Below, piece by piece: positions 1-8,210 of a DNA stretch of 36,767 nt. The notes under the pieces are model-generated. The model saw only the letters and a list, made by a program, of their open reading frames with translations, was not told the origin of the DNA and ran no database searches. Location: assembly GCA_025454915.1 (NCBI GenBank), contig JALONN010000022.1, positions 1 through 36,767 on the forward strand. Reading direction: 5' to 3'. The translations under genes and the position numbers were made by a program. The number at the start of each line of letters is the position of its first letter. Positions within the stretch are counted from its first letter, which is position 1. Source of the stretch: Raineya sp. GTDB lineage: Bacteria > Bacteroidota > Bacteroidia > Cytophagales > Thermonemataceae.

Positions 1-968
1 TGTCCAATGGGCTTTTTATCTTTTTGATACTTTTTTCACTCACATGAGTGTATTGCAAAGTTGTTTTTAAATCCTGATGTCCTAATAATTCTTGAATAAA
101 ACGAATATCTGTTCCCTGTTCTAATAAATGAGTAGCAAAGCTATGTCTCAAACTATGAATCCCTATTTTTTTGTTAATCTTTGCTTTTTTCATTGCTTGT
201 TTGAATACCTGCTGAATGCTTCTAATACTATACTGCTCTCCATATTGACCTTCGAAAAGATATTTTTTAGGCTTGTAATTTTTATAATATTCTCTTAATT
301 GTTCTAAAATGCTTTCAGGCAAATTTACATAACGATCTTTCTTGCCTTTGGCTCTTTCAATCAATACCCTCATGCTTCCACTATCAATATCTGATATTTT
401 CAAGAATGAAATTTCACTTACTCTCAGTCCCATTCCCTTAGGAAGTTTGGATGGTTTTTTGGGCCTTGGGTATGGTATAAAACATTTTCTCTTGTCTTAA
501 AAATCTGCTCAAAATACGCCTTAATGGCATTAATTCTACTATGTAGGGTGTTTTCTGAAAGTTTGAGTTCTTTTATACAATATAAAAAATAGCTGTTCTA
601 CTGTTAGCTTGTTAATAGAGTGAGTTTTCAATATCAAAAGCAGGGAGAGCAATTCATTTCGATAAGTTCTAATTGTTTGAGGACTATATGCTTAATTCCA
701 GTTCTTGGATGAAATTTTCTAGAGCTTTCTGATTTTCAGGGCTTAAAGATGAGTATTTGGATTGGGAGATTCCTAATCCAAGTAGTTTTCGATTACTTTC
801 TGTATCTGGTACATACCATGCTTGATGAGTAGCACTCCAAGCTACTCCCTTTAGCTTTCTTACTTGGGCATTGATTTGGGGATGATAAGCAAATTTTATG
901 AATATCACTCGTTTTTGGCGATGTTCTTGGAATTCAAAGGTTATTCCTATTTCTTTGTCAAGCATCAT
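1..968 (-). pseudogene. Broken XerC/XerD-type tyrosine recombinase (runs off left edge)
   Basis: The reverse strand carries a whole tyrosine recombinase in pieces. An N-terminal SAM-like part opens at 968 and stops at 684 (94 codons, with the AWSATHQAWYVPDTESN signature of Bacteroidota integrases). The reading then resumes in other frames: YSPQTIRTYRNELL near 690, a segment containing KELKLSENTLHSRINAIKAYFEQ, and a C-terminal catalytic part from about 485 to beyond base 1. Catalytic residues are still visible: Arg in GLRVSE, HSLRHSFAT, GHQDLKTT and Tyr in YTHVS. At KLPKGMGLRVSE about 25-30 residues that normally separate KLPK from the box I arginine are missing. With at least three frame changes plus a deletion the gene cannot be functional. 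It may once have mobilised or resolved this DNA. Confidence 0.9.
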
Positions 969-1036
969 AACTCTTTTTATAACACTTGCTCATTTTTCAT
1001 ACCAAAAGTATAGAGTTAAAGAAATAAATTGGTCAT

Positions 1037-1186
1037 TTATTTCTTCTTTGGAAGACCTACTTTAGAGAGAATTTCATTTGCTTTTTTCACTTTTTCAGGG
1101 AATAACACAACTTCTCTTAATTCTTCTAACTTTTTATCAAAAACAATAATGGGTGTTTTTGATGAATTCAGTTTTTTGATGTCCAT
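1037..1186 (-). CDS. 49-residue hypothetical protein paired with the DUF6934 gene
   Basis: A short open frame begins MDIKKLNSSKTPIIVFDKK and ends VGLPKKK. It starts 4 bp behind the stop of the broken DUF6934 gene, so the two were probably one transcript. It is charged and soluble, with no signal peptide or membrane segment. Small proteins of this look are, from memory, common next to DUF6934 genes in Bacteroidota, and the pair resembles a two-gene module of toxin-antitoxin size. No function is established. The frame is intact although its partner is broken. Confidence 0.6.
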   Translation of the reverse strand: MDIKKLNSSKTPIIVFDKKLEELREVVLFPEKVKKANEILSKVGLPKKK

Positions 1187-1190
1187 ATCT

Positions 1191-1608
1191 TTAAATGTTT
1201 TCTTTTTTGGTAATTAAAAATGCTTCATAATCCTCTCCTACTATAAATTCTGTCCATTCTCCATTTTCTGTCAAACCATACACTTTGAAATCTTGATTGA
1301 TTTCAGCTAGATTATTGGTAATTCCCATTCTATATAATCTAGTTCTAACTGAAGTACTTCCAGTGGCAAATATCCAAGCTTCAGGATACTTTTCTGTGAA
1401 AGCATATACAGTCATTATTTGTAACTGCTAAGTCATCAATACTTTTAGTTTCTTCATTGTAGTCTCCAAAAGCTAAATTATATACATCATCTGTGCCTGT
1501 TTCTGTAAACTGAACTATCTTTTTTATCTTTCCTTTGGGTCCTTCACTAATAAATTCATAGATTTTCAAATACTCCTCAGATTTATAAAGGTATTTAGGT
1601 TTGTTCAT
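1191..1608 (-). pseudogene. DUF6934-family protein, broken by a small deletion
   Basis: Two reading frames join into one DUF6934-like protein. The first starts at ATG 1608 behind an AGGAAA ribosome site (MNKPKYLYKS...YEFISEGPKGKIKK...FGDYNEETKSIDDLAVTNN). The second carries TVYAFTEKYPEAW, FATGSTSVRTRLYRMGITNN and the C-terminal DYEAFLITKK. Where VTNN should run through about 12 residues (typically a GDS-x-KVLATVAS stretch) into TVYAF, the DNA jumps directly from AATAATG to ACTGTATAT. The deletion is out of frame, so translation ends after 15 wrong codons. The function of the family is unknown. Family assignment is from recall of its conserved blocks. Confidence 0.8.
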
Positions 1609-1740
1609 TTTCCTGACTTTCAACAAAAATACTATATTTTTCCAAAATATACAATATTCATACAAAAGCATTGATTTAGAAAAAAGTTTAAAAAATCCCC
1701 CATTTTTTTAGACTTTGTTCTCTTGCTTCCTTTTTTGTAG

Positions 1741-1817
1741 ATAAAGTTCAAAAAACTGGTTTAAAATATTTGTTTACTTATATATTAATATTAATTTGAG
1801 TTTTTTGAACTCTTTAT
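1741..1817. repeat. Long inverted repeat (hairpin) in the gap before the delta-60 gene
   Basis: GTTCAAAAAACT at 1746-1757 is matched by its exact reverse complement at 1799-1810. With one 2-nt bulge the pairing extends outward to ATAAAG at 1741 and CTTTAT at 1817. The loop is about 41 nt and very AT-rich. It lies in the 1609-1914 gap, which otherwise shows no gene. It could be a small non-autonomous element or a structured 3' end, and a terminator for the gene ending at 1915 is possible. Confidence 0.5.
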
Positions 1818-1914
1818 GAAAAGAAAAATCTTACTTGTTTGGTAAGGCTTTTAGTTGAAAAAATAAAAGTGTTTAGTCTCTGCAGTTTTACATATTTTGG
1901 TGTTGGCTAATAAA

Positions 1915-4900
1915 CTATTCATTTACTCTAATGACTTTTAAGAGTTTTTCACAAAACTCTCCTTTGACAACAAGAATATATACTCCTTCAGCTATTAAGT
2001 CTTCAATATCAAGAATAGCCCATTCTTTTTCTCTTTTTACAACAAAGTTTGTTATCAAAACCTCTCTTCCCAACATATCAAACAATTTGATTTGGTAATT
2101 TCCTTGATAAGAATTATTAAATGCAATTTTCAAATTCTGGCTCGTGGGATTGGGATAAACATTTATATCACAACCACTAACTGCATTAAGTACTTTGATT
2201 TGATATTTTTTCTTGTCCAAACATACTCCACCCAAAACAGCAATTTCAAATTCAGTAGAATCTGAGATAATGGGCACACCTGTAATTTCTCCTGTGTTTG
2301 TATTGAGGCTCAAACCTTGTGGTAAGTTTCCACTCGCAACCTGCCAAGTAACATTCCCAGAAATCCCTATTTGAGTAAATGTTTGTGAATAGTTACTTCC
2401 AACTGTTCCCACTATTAAACTATCAGGAAGAATTTGAACACTACAAGGAGAAACTTTCAATTCAAACTCTTCTGTAGAAAAACATATACCATTACTTACT
2501 TGTAGAGTAATAGTGGTAGTTAGAACACTGGTAGGTGTTCCTGAAATAACTCCAGTAGAAGAATTGAGACTTAAACCTTGTGGCAAACTTCCACTTATAA
2601 TTTGCCAAGTAACATTCCCAGGGATTCCCGTTTGAGTAAATGTTTGAGTGTAAGGTGTTTCCTGAATAATAGGATTTAGTGTTTTTGGAGATATTCTCCC
2701 TACACAATTCTGTAAACGAGCTATTCCGTTTCTAAAACTTCCCTGATATTTTCCAAAAAAGCCTCCTATTAGAATCTTATCATTGGAATCAATAATGGCT
2801 GTATAAATTCTTTCATCTACTGATGAACCTGCTTGAAAAGTATTATCTAGGCTTCCATCTCTATTCAAACGACAAATATTTTTGATTGGTATTCCATTAT
2901 AAGAAGTAAAATCACCCACCACAATTACTTTCCCATCGTCTTGAAGTTGCAATTTAAGTACAGCAGTATATTTTCCACCTTTAAAACCTGTGCCTACTTT
3001 AAAACTTGTATCCAAAGAACCATCTGAATTCAAACGAGCTATCCTGTTTCTGGAAATTCCATTGCAAGTTGTGAAAGCTCCTCCCACAATGATTTTACCA
3101 TTGGGTTGAAGAGCAATCCCAGAAACCCAATCATTACATCCTGAAGACTTGAATGTGGTATCAATAGAACCATTCTCATTTGCCCTTATAAGATTATTTT
3201 TTGCGACTCCGTTATATTCTGAAAAAATACCTCCTGCTATAATTTTGCCATTAGGTTGTAAAACAATTTCCGATACTTCCCCAAGACCTAAAAGAGATAT
3301 TCCTGTTGCTCCTCCATTGAAACTGGTATCTAAAGAGCCATCAGTATTCAAACGAATAAACCCTCCTGTAGGTATTCCATTGTAAGAATAGAAAACACCA
3401 CCTATCAATATTTTTCCATTGGGTAGATATTTACAAGAAGTCACAGTTCCTGTTAGTCCTGCTCCTTGTATCTGAAAAGTATTATCCAAGCTTCCATCTG
3501 TATTTAATCGAATTACGTACTTGTAAGTGTCTGAAACAGATTCATATAAATTTCCCACCACTAATATTTTTCCATCAGGTTGCAATTCAATTTCATAAAC
3601 ACCATAATCATAATCTAATTCTAATATAGGAGTTTGAAATGAATTATCTACACTTCCATCTGGATGAAGACGGATGATTCGTCCAATTTTTGTTTGATTA
3701 AATGAAGAAACAAAACCACCCACCAATATTTTTCCATCAGGTTGTTTGGTGATGGCTATTACAGAGCCATTAAAGCCTGTTCCTCTTTCAAAGGACATAT
3801 CTAAACTCCCATCAGTATTTAAACGCATCACTTTGCTCACTCCAACTCCATTATAAAATCCAAAGTTTCCACCAAGCAAGATTTTTCCATCAGATTCTAG
3901 CAAAATTTCAAAAACAGAACCATGCACTCCATAGACAAATGTAAAGCCTCCACCTGTAATACCTGTACCCACATCAAATCCTATATCAATAGAACCATCA
4001 GCATTCAAACGAACTAAACCATGTTTAGCTATTCCATTTACAGTATTAAAAATGCCTCCTGCCAATATTTTCCCATCAGATTGCAAAACAACTGAATGAA
4101 CAATATCGTTAAAACCTATACCTGTATCAAAAGTATTATCTATACTTCCATCAGTGTTTAAACGAACTAAACAAGGCCTATTTGTTCCATTATAGCCATA
4201 ATAGGCTCCAGCTACCAATATTTTTCCATCAGGTTGAAGAGCCAAAGCATATACTCTTGCGAAAAAGTAGCCTATATATCCAGAAAAACCACTTCCTACA
4301 ATAAAACTGGCATCCACAGAACCATCAGCATTCAAACGAACCATTCCTTTTCTGTCAAAACCATTAAATTTTGTAAAACCACCCACTACTAATATTTTCC
4401 CATCAGGTTGAATCACTATATCATAAATATCTTGATTTCCTATAGATGCTCCAAATACCCCTGTTCCTACATCAAAAGTATTGTCTAAACTTCCATCAGT
4501 ATTCAAGCGAACCATACTATTTTTAGTTACTCCTCCACAAGTAGTAAAAGAGCCTGCTACTAAAATCTTTCCATCAGATTGCAGAGCAACTGTATACAAA
4601 TAAGCATAGTCTATATTAATAAAATCTCCCAAAAAGGTATTATCTACACTTCCATTTGCATTGAGGCGAATAATAGAATATTCATTTAGCTCATTGTAAA
4701 GAATAAAGTCTCCCACCAAAATGATTTTTCCATCAGGTTGCATCAAAGCATCATTAATTTGTCCAGAAGCACCCAAACCACTCAAAAAGGTTTCATCTAA
4801 AGTCCCATCTGAATTCAAACGCATGATATTACCCCAATCATTTGCGACTAAAGTTTTTCCATCAGACTGTTTTAAAAGTGCAGTATTAGCTGCTTTGAAA

Positions 4901-5022
4901 TGATATTTATTATCTGCTACATTGAAACTAGCATCATTTTGACCTGCTTGAGCAAATACATCAGGGATTTGAAATAAGAAACAAGAAAATAAAAAAAAAG
5001 GAAAGAGTAATTTTACATACAT
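1915..5022 (-). CDS. Delta-60 repeat surface protein with T9SS type A sorting domain
   Basis: This 1035-residue secreted protein opens with a signal peptide (YVKLLFPFFLFSCFLF, cleavage near FAQA). About thirteen delta-60 repeats follow, alternating QPDGKILVGG-type strands with RLNTDGSLDNTF-type strands to about residue 780, probably folding as one or more beta-propellers. Two putative Ig (He_PIG) domains come next, each with LPQGLSLN(S/T)xTG. The last ~85 residues are a type A sorting domain (CDINVYPNPTSQNLKI...GVYILVVKG), which in T9SS bacteria directs export and surface attachment. The start ATG is followed at once by the hydrophobic leader. It is divergent from the gene at 5155. The ligand or role is unknown; adhesin-like is an inference. 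Confidence 0.92.
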   Translation of the reverse strand: MYVKLLFPFFLFSCFLFQIPDVFAQAGQNDASFNVADNKYHFKAANTALLKQSDGKTLVANDWGNIMRLNSDGTLDETFLSGLGASGQINDALMQPDGKIILVGDFILYNELNEYSIIRLNANGSVDNTFLGDFINIDYAYLYTVALQSDGKILVAGSFTTCGGVTKNSMVRLNTDGSLDNTFDVGTGVFGASIGNQDIYDIVIQPDGKILVVGGFTKFNGFDRKGMVRLNADGSVDASFIVGSGFSGYIGYFFARVYALALQPDGKILVAGAYYGYNGTNRPCLVRLNTDGSIDNTFDTGIGFNDIVHSVVLQSDGKILAGGIFNTVNGIAKHGLVRLNADGSIDIGFDVGTGITGGGFTFVYGVHGSVFEILLESDGKILLGGNFGFYNGVGVSKVMRLNTDGSLDMSFERGTGFNGSVIAITKQPDGKILVGGFVSSFNQTKIGRIIRLHPDGSVDNSFQTPILELDYDYGVYEIELQPDGKILVVGNLYESVSDTYKYVIRLNTDGSLDNTFQIQGAGLTGTVTSCKYLPNGKILIGGVFYSYNGIPTGGFIRLNTDGSLDTSFNGGATGISLLGLGEVSEIVLQPNGKIIAGGIFSEYNGVAKNNLIRANENGSIDTTFKSSGCNDWVSGIALQPNGKIIVGGAFTTCNGISRNRIARLNSDGSLDTSFKVGTGFKGGKYTAVLKLQLQDDGKVIVVGDFTSYNGIPIKNICRLNRDGSLDNTFQAGSSVDERIYTAIIDSNDKILIGGFFGKYQGSFRNGIARLQNCVGRISPKTLNPIIQETPYTQTFTQTGIPGNVTWQIISGSLPQGLSLNSSTGVISGTPTSVLTTTITLQVSNGICFSTEEFELKVSPCSVQILPDSLIVGTVGSNYSQTFTQIGISGNVTWQVASGNLPQGLSLNTNTGEITGVPIISDSTEFEIAVLGGVCLDKKKYQIKVLNAVSGCDINVYPNPTSQNLKIAFNNSYQGNYQIKLFDMLGREVLITNFVVKREKEWAILDIEDLIAEGVYILVVKGEFCEKLLKVIRVNE

Positions 5023-5128
5023 AGCATTGATAAGTTTTCATATTGCAATAATACATAATTTCTATCAAAGAAGATAGTAAAACATACTTTTATTCCTCTA
5101 ATAACATTTATTTTAATTTCATTATACA

Positions 5129-5136
5129 TATATTTG
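5129..5136 (+). promoter_or_regulatory. Bacteroidota -7 box TATATTTG for the type B sorting-domain gene
   Basis: TATATTTG exactly matches the Bacteroidota TAnnTTTG -7 consensus and lies 19 bp before the ATG at 5155. The expected TTG of the -33 element is not clear. The leader would be very short. Confidence 0.55.
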
Positions 5137-5154
5137 TAAGAAAGAGCTTTAACC

Positions 5155-6210
5155 ATGAAATACTTTTATTCTTTCTTTTTAAGTTTGTTGTCATATACTC
5201 TTTTTGGACAAACAGGACCTTTTAGAAATCCTTCTTTTGAAGTAGATATATCAAATCTAGTTTTCTATGATTGGATTCCTTGTGCTTTTTCATCTACAAC
5301 ACCAGATATCCAACCCAAATGGGATACATCTATTCTTCCATATCAAGGAAACCATTATATGGGTATGGTCACAAGAGGTGGACTGTGTAATACTTGTAAT
5401 GAATCTGTTTCTCAAAAATTACTTTATCCTCTTTCACAAGATACTTGTTATTCATTTGATATCATGTTAAGTCATGATTTTAGGAGTTATACAGGATATT
5501 CTTCTAACGCTATTTTAAAAATTTGGGCAGGAAATAATCCTTTAACAAATTGTGGAAGAGAAGAATTATTGTGGACATCTCCACCCCCTCCAACAGGCTT
5601 TTGGTCTAAATATTCCGTACGATTTTCACCCAAAAAAAATTATACCCATATTATTCTAGAAGTTTATTATCCAAATCTTATTGCTAATAATGCAGGTAAT
5701 ATTGAAATAGATTATATCCATAATTATAAAGCTACTCCTAAAAACATCAACTTTAATCTTGGTAATAATACCACAATTTGTCAAGGAGATAGTTTGACTC
5801 TTGAGGTGAATTTGCCCACTTCTCAAACATCTTATCCTATTAAATGGAGTACAGGAGCCACTACAAGTAAAATTATAGTGAGTGAACCAGGAATTTATTG
5901 GGCTGAAGTACAAGCCCCTTGTGCAAAATTTAGAGACTCTGTTGAAATTAAACAAGAAATATGTTTCTTTATCCCCAATGCTTTTACCCCTAACAATGAT
6001 GGAGTGAATGAAACTTTTTATATAAAAGGAATTAAAAAAGGAAATTGGCAACTACAAATTTATGATAGAAGAGGTTTGCTTATTTATGAAAATAATGCCT
6101 ACAAAAATGATTGGAAAGGAGATAATTTGCCTGCTACTTTGTATTATTATAGGCTTTTTAATGAAGAAACAAAAGAAGATTATAAAGGGTGGGTGCAAAT
6201 TATTAAATAA
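5155..6210 (+). CDS. Secreted protein with gliding-motility type (T9SS type B) C-terminal domain
   Basis: This 351-residue protein has a signal peptide ending near LFGQT. A carbohydrate-binding-like jelly-roll region follows (NPSFEVDISNL...WDTSILPYQGNHYMGMV...SVSQKL, residues ~20-190). An Ig/PKD-like stretch comes next (ICQGDSLTLEVNLPT...IKWSTGATTSKIIVSEPGIYWAEV). The C-terminus is a typical CHU_C/gliding-motility type domain (FIPNAFTPNNDGVNETFYIKG...DWKGDNLPATLYYYRL...YKGWVQIIK). In this family the domain is the type B T9SS signal. It is transcribed alone from a TAnnTTTG promoter and ends inside a strong hairpin. The substrate is unknown. Confidence 0.9.
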   Translation: MKYFYSFFLSLLSYTLFGQTGPFRNPSFEVDISNLVFYDWIPCAFSSTTPDIQPKWDTSILPYQGNHYMGMVTRGGLCNTCNESVSQKLLYPLSQDTCYSFDIMLSHDFRSYTGYSSNAILKIWAGNNPLTNCGREELLWTSPPPPTGFWSKYSVRFSPKKNYTHIILEVYYPNLIANNAGNIEIDYIHNYKATPKNINFNLGNNTTICQGDSLTLEVNLPTSQTSYPIKWSTGATTSKIIVSEPGIYWAEVQAPCAKFRDSVEIKQEICFFIPNAFTPNNDGVNETFYIKGIKKGNWQLQIYDRRGLLIYENNAYKNDWKGDNLPATLYYYRLFNEETKEDYKGWVQIIK

Positions 6211-6228
6211 ATCTGCACCCACCCTTAA
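6187..6228 (+). terminator. Terminator hairpin overlapping the stop codon
   Basis: The 15-nt arms 6187-6201 and 6210-6224 pair with a single mismatch (GGGTGGGTGCA with TGCACCCACCC at the base), and the TAA stop at 6208-6210 sits in or beside the loop. A second weak hairpin (AAGCT/AGCTT, 6259-6274, followed by T's) lies just behind. The same hairpin recurs at 7441. Confidence 0.7.
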
Positions 6229-6286
6229 ATTGGAAGAATTAGTTTAAATGATAGAAGTAAGCTATTTTAAGCTTTTTCTCAACTTA

Positions 6287-7285
6287 TCATAAAGTTTTTA
6301 TCTTTTTTTCTTTTTTATATAACTCAGTTTCTTTAGGGAAAGAGTAGTTCAATTTTCCTAAAAGCTGAGAGAACATTAAATTATCATAGGGTGGTTTATT
6401 ATTTGGAGTTTTTGCAAATTGTTTTAAAAATAACTCATAAGAAGTAATATAATTTTTGAAAGCATTAATAGAGTCTTTTTTAGTCATGTTTATTTCTGCA
6501 AGCTCATAGAAAGCCCTTGCATCATTTTTTTTCAAAGCAATTTGTAAATATTCCATAGATTTTGTAGTATCAATCAGATTTGAAACCTTCTCATAATAAT
6601 ACTTGTCCTCTCCTTTATAATATAAAGTAAATAACTCCATAGTTGCCCCAACACTTCCATTCTTTGACCGTAGCTCCCACAAATATATTAATTTTTTAAA
6701 ATCTTTATTTTTTGCGTAACGTATAGCCAATGACTCCCAACCAGTAGCGTTTCTTTTAGAAAATTTATTATCGGTTTTGTGATTGAGTACTAATGTATGT
6801 AATTCATATAAATATGCTTTGTAAGGGTCACATTTAATATTATATTCTGGCGGGTATAGATATTTACAATCGCTTATCATTGCAGCATAAATATCAAAAA
6901 AACTACTTATATTTTTTGTCATACCAAGTCTTATTATATTTATCCTAAAATTAATTACTGAATCATGATTTCTACTCTGGGGAGAATAGTTTTTATAAGT
7001 CCACTCATAAAGTTTTTCTAAACTATCATTGTTAATTTTTTGAAAATTCTTTATGATATGGGATGGAATTTCTATAGAATCAAGGGATAAATGTTCTTGG
7101 AATCTATCAGGACTGAATATAAAACCATCTAAAGTATCTTTAAAAACAAAATGCCATTCTTTATCTATATTGTTTAAATATATATCTAAAGAGTTTTTTA
7201 ATGTTTTCTTTTGTGATTGTACTTCTCTACAACCCATGAAGAGAAGTACAATCATGGATAAAATGTATTTAAGTTTATTTATCAT
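6287..7285 (-). CDS. Putative lipoprotein with helical repeats, function unknown
   Basis: This 332-residue protein starts with a lipoprotein-like leader (MINKLKYILSMIVLLFMGC), so it is probably anchored in a membrane. The middle is helical (YEWTYKNYSPQSRN, LIYLWELRSKNGSVGATMELFTLYYKGEDKYYYEKVSNL). The 215-300 region (MEYLQIALKKNDARAFYELAE, then INAFKNYITSYELF) looks like Sel1/TPR-type repeats. It faces the type B sorting gene tail to tail. No catalytic motif is recognised. A role in protein-protein contact at the envelope is an inference. Confidence 0.75.
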   Translation of the reverse strand: MINKLKYILSMIVLLFMGCREVQSQKKTLKNSLDIYLNNIDKEWHFVFKDTLDGFIFSPDRFQEHLSLDSIEIPSHIIKNFQKINNDSLEKLYEWTYKNYSPQSRNHDSVINFRINIIRLGMTKNISSFFDIYAAMISDCKYLYPPEYNIKCDPYKAYLYELHTLVLNHKTDNKFSKRNATGWESLAIRYAKNKDFKKLIYLWELRSKNGSVGATMELFTLYYKGEDKYYYEKVSNLIDTTKSMEYLQIALKKNDARAFYELAEINMTKKDSINAFKNYITSYELFLKQFAKTPNNKPPYDNLMFSQLLGKLNYSFPKETELYKKEKKIKTL

Positions 7286-7364
7286 TTTCTAAAATTGTGA
7301 TTATTTACCTACTTGTATGAGTAAGGTACTATTGGTAACTCATATTTTGGTCGTTTGCCAAATC

Positions 7365-7462
7365 TTCTACTACCAGTTAAAATAAAAATGGTTGGTCTTC
7401 ATTTTAGACCAATCATTGAGAGAGAAGAAGATTACAAAGACTGGGTGCAAATTATCAAATAA
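7365..7462 (+). pseudogene. Remnant of a second T9SS type B sorting domain
   Basis: Codons for FYYQLK (7365-7382) and, in another frame, IIEREEDYKDWVQIIK plus stop (about 7415-7462) match the last part of the protein ending at 6210 (LYYYRL...EEDYKGWVQIIK). No upstream frame joins them. This is the decayed tail of a paralogue, kept together with its terminator. Confidence 0.65.
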
Positions 7463-7480
7463 ATTTGCACCCAGCTTTTT
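7441..7480 (+). terminator. Perfect terminator hairpin, paralogue of the one at 6187
   Basis: CTGGGTGCAAATT (7441-7453) and its exact reverse complement (7462-7474) form a 13-bp stem with an 8-nt loop, followed by CTTTTT. The stop codon of the remnant frame lies at the loop edge (7460-7462). Confidence 0.75.
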
Positions 7481-7504
7481 GATGTATTAAAGTATGAAAA
7501 AAAA

Positions 7505-7831
7505 TTATGGAATAGCATCACCTATTGGTTTATAGTTAATAATATAATTGATTATATTATCTGTTTCTTTTTTACTTATCTGTGTAAAAATATCTCTGTG
7601 ATTTTTATCACCATCAATTTTTTTAAATTTATTCAATAAAGTACTTTTATTGTCTTTAGACATTTGAACAAGAGAAGGTGCTCCATATTGTGTATCTTCT
7701 TTTCTATGGCAGTTGGAACAATATGTGATATAAATTTCATAATCAAATTGGCTATTAATAACCTCAGGAGACCGATTTTTATCACTTTGTATGCAAGAAG
7801 TCATAAAAATAATAAAGATATATCCATACAT
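7505..7831 (-). CDS. Small CxxCH lipoprotein (cytochrome c-like), paralogue of the next upstream gene
   Basis: This 108-residue protein has a short leader with a lipoprotein-type cysteine (IIFMTSC). A single haem c motif follows (YCSNCHR), then GAPSLVQMSKDNKSTLLNKFKKIDGDKNHRDIF and a helical end (NIINYIINYK). This is the outline of a one-haem cytochrome c fold. It resembles the protein at 7865-8209, especially through the shared IDGDKNH block. A clear distal Met ligand loop is not obvious; the Met in LVQMSK and the His in DKNH are candidates. It is the last gene of the RHS operon, 33 bp behind its paralogue. It could be an electron carrier, a haem-sensing lipoprotein, or an immunity protein for the RHS toxin. 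Confidence 0.75.
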   Translation of the reverse strand: MYGYIFIIFMTSCIQSDKNRSPEVINSQFDYEIYITYCSNCHRKEDTQYGAPSLVQMSKDNKSTLLNKFKKIDGDKNHRDIFTQISKKETDNIINYIINYKPIGDAIP

Positions 7832-7864
7832 AGAATTATTATTTTATTTTTTTTTCATATTTTG

Positions 7865-8209
7865 TTAATAAATAGATTGATTAGAATCAAATGTAGTAAT
7901 ATAGTCTACAAGATTTTTTAATTCTTGTGCATTAATATGATGAAATAAATCTCCATGATTCTTATCACCATCAATAAGCTTTATTTTTTTTAATAAACTA
8001 CTTCGAGTCTCTTTGCTTAGTTTTGATAAATTAGGAACCTCATCTGATTCTCGTCTTATATGACAATGTGAGCAATTGTTATTATAAACATCACGTCCCA
8101 GTCTCTTACTCAAGAGAGTTGGTTTTTCAGTGTTAGTATCAATATTTGAATCATTGCAGGATTGAAATACAACTAAAAACAACAACATAAATATCATTCT
8201 AACCATCAT
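7865..8209 (-). CDS. Small CxxCH lipoprotein directly behind the RHS gene, candidate immunity protein
   Basis: The ATG at 8209 follows the RHS stop codon by one base (TAA-A-ATG), so translation is coupled. A longer frame opens at 8257 inside the RHS gene, but MMVRMIFMLLFLVVFQSC is a proper lipoprotein leader and is preferred. The mature part has a haem c motif (NCSHCHI), PNLSKLSKETRSSLLKKIKLIDGDKNHGDLF and LKNLVDYITTF. It is paralogous to the protein at 7505. In polymorphic toxin loci the gene right after the toxin usually encodes immunity, and an envelope-anchored lipoprotein would suit a toxin acting in the periplasm. That role is inference; the CxxCH motif is seen. Confidence 0.75.
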   Translation of the reverse strand: MMVRMIFMLLFLVVFQSCNDSNIDTNTEKPTLLSKRLGRDVYNNNCSHCHIRRESDEVPNLSKLSKETRSSLLKKIKLIDGDKNHGDLFHHINAQELKNLVDYITTFDSNQSIY

Positions 8210-8210
8210 T

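Noticed and set aside
1915..5022. DNA tandem repeats as a separate repeat element
   Set aside because: The periodicity is explained by the delta-60 protein repeats.
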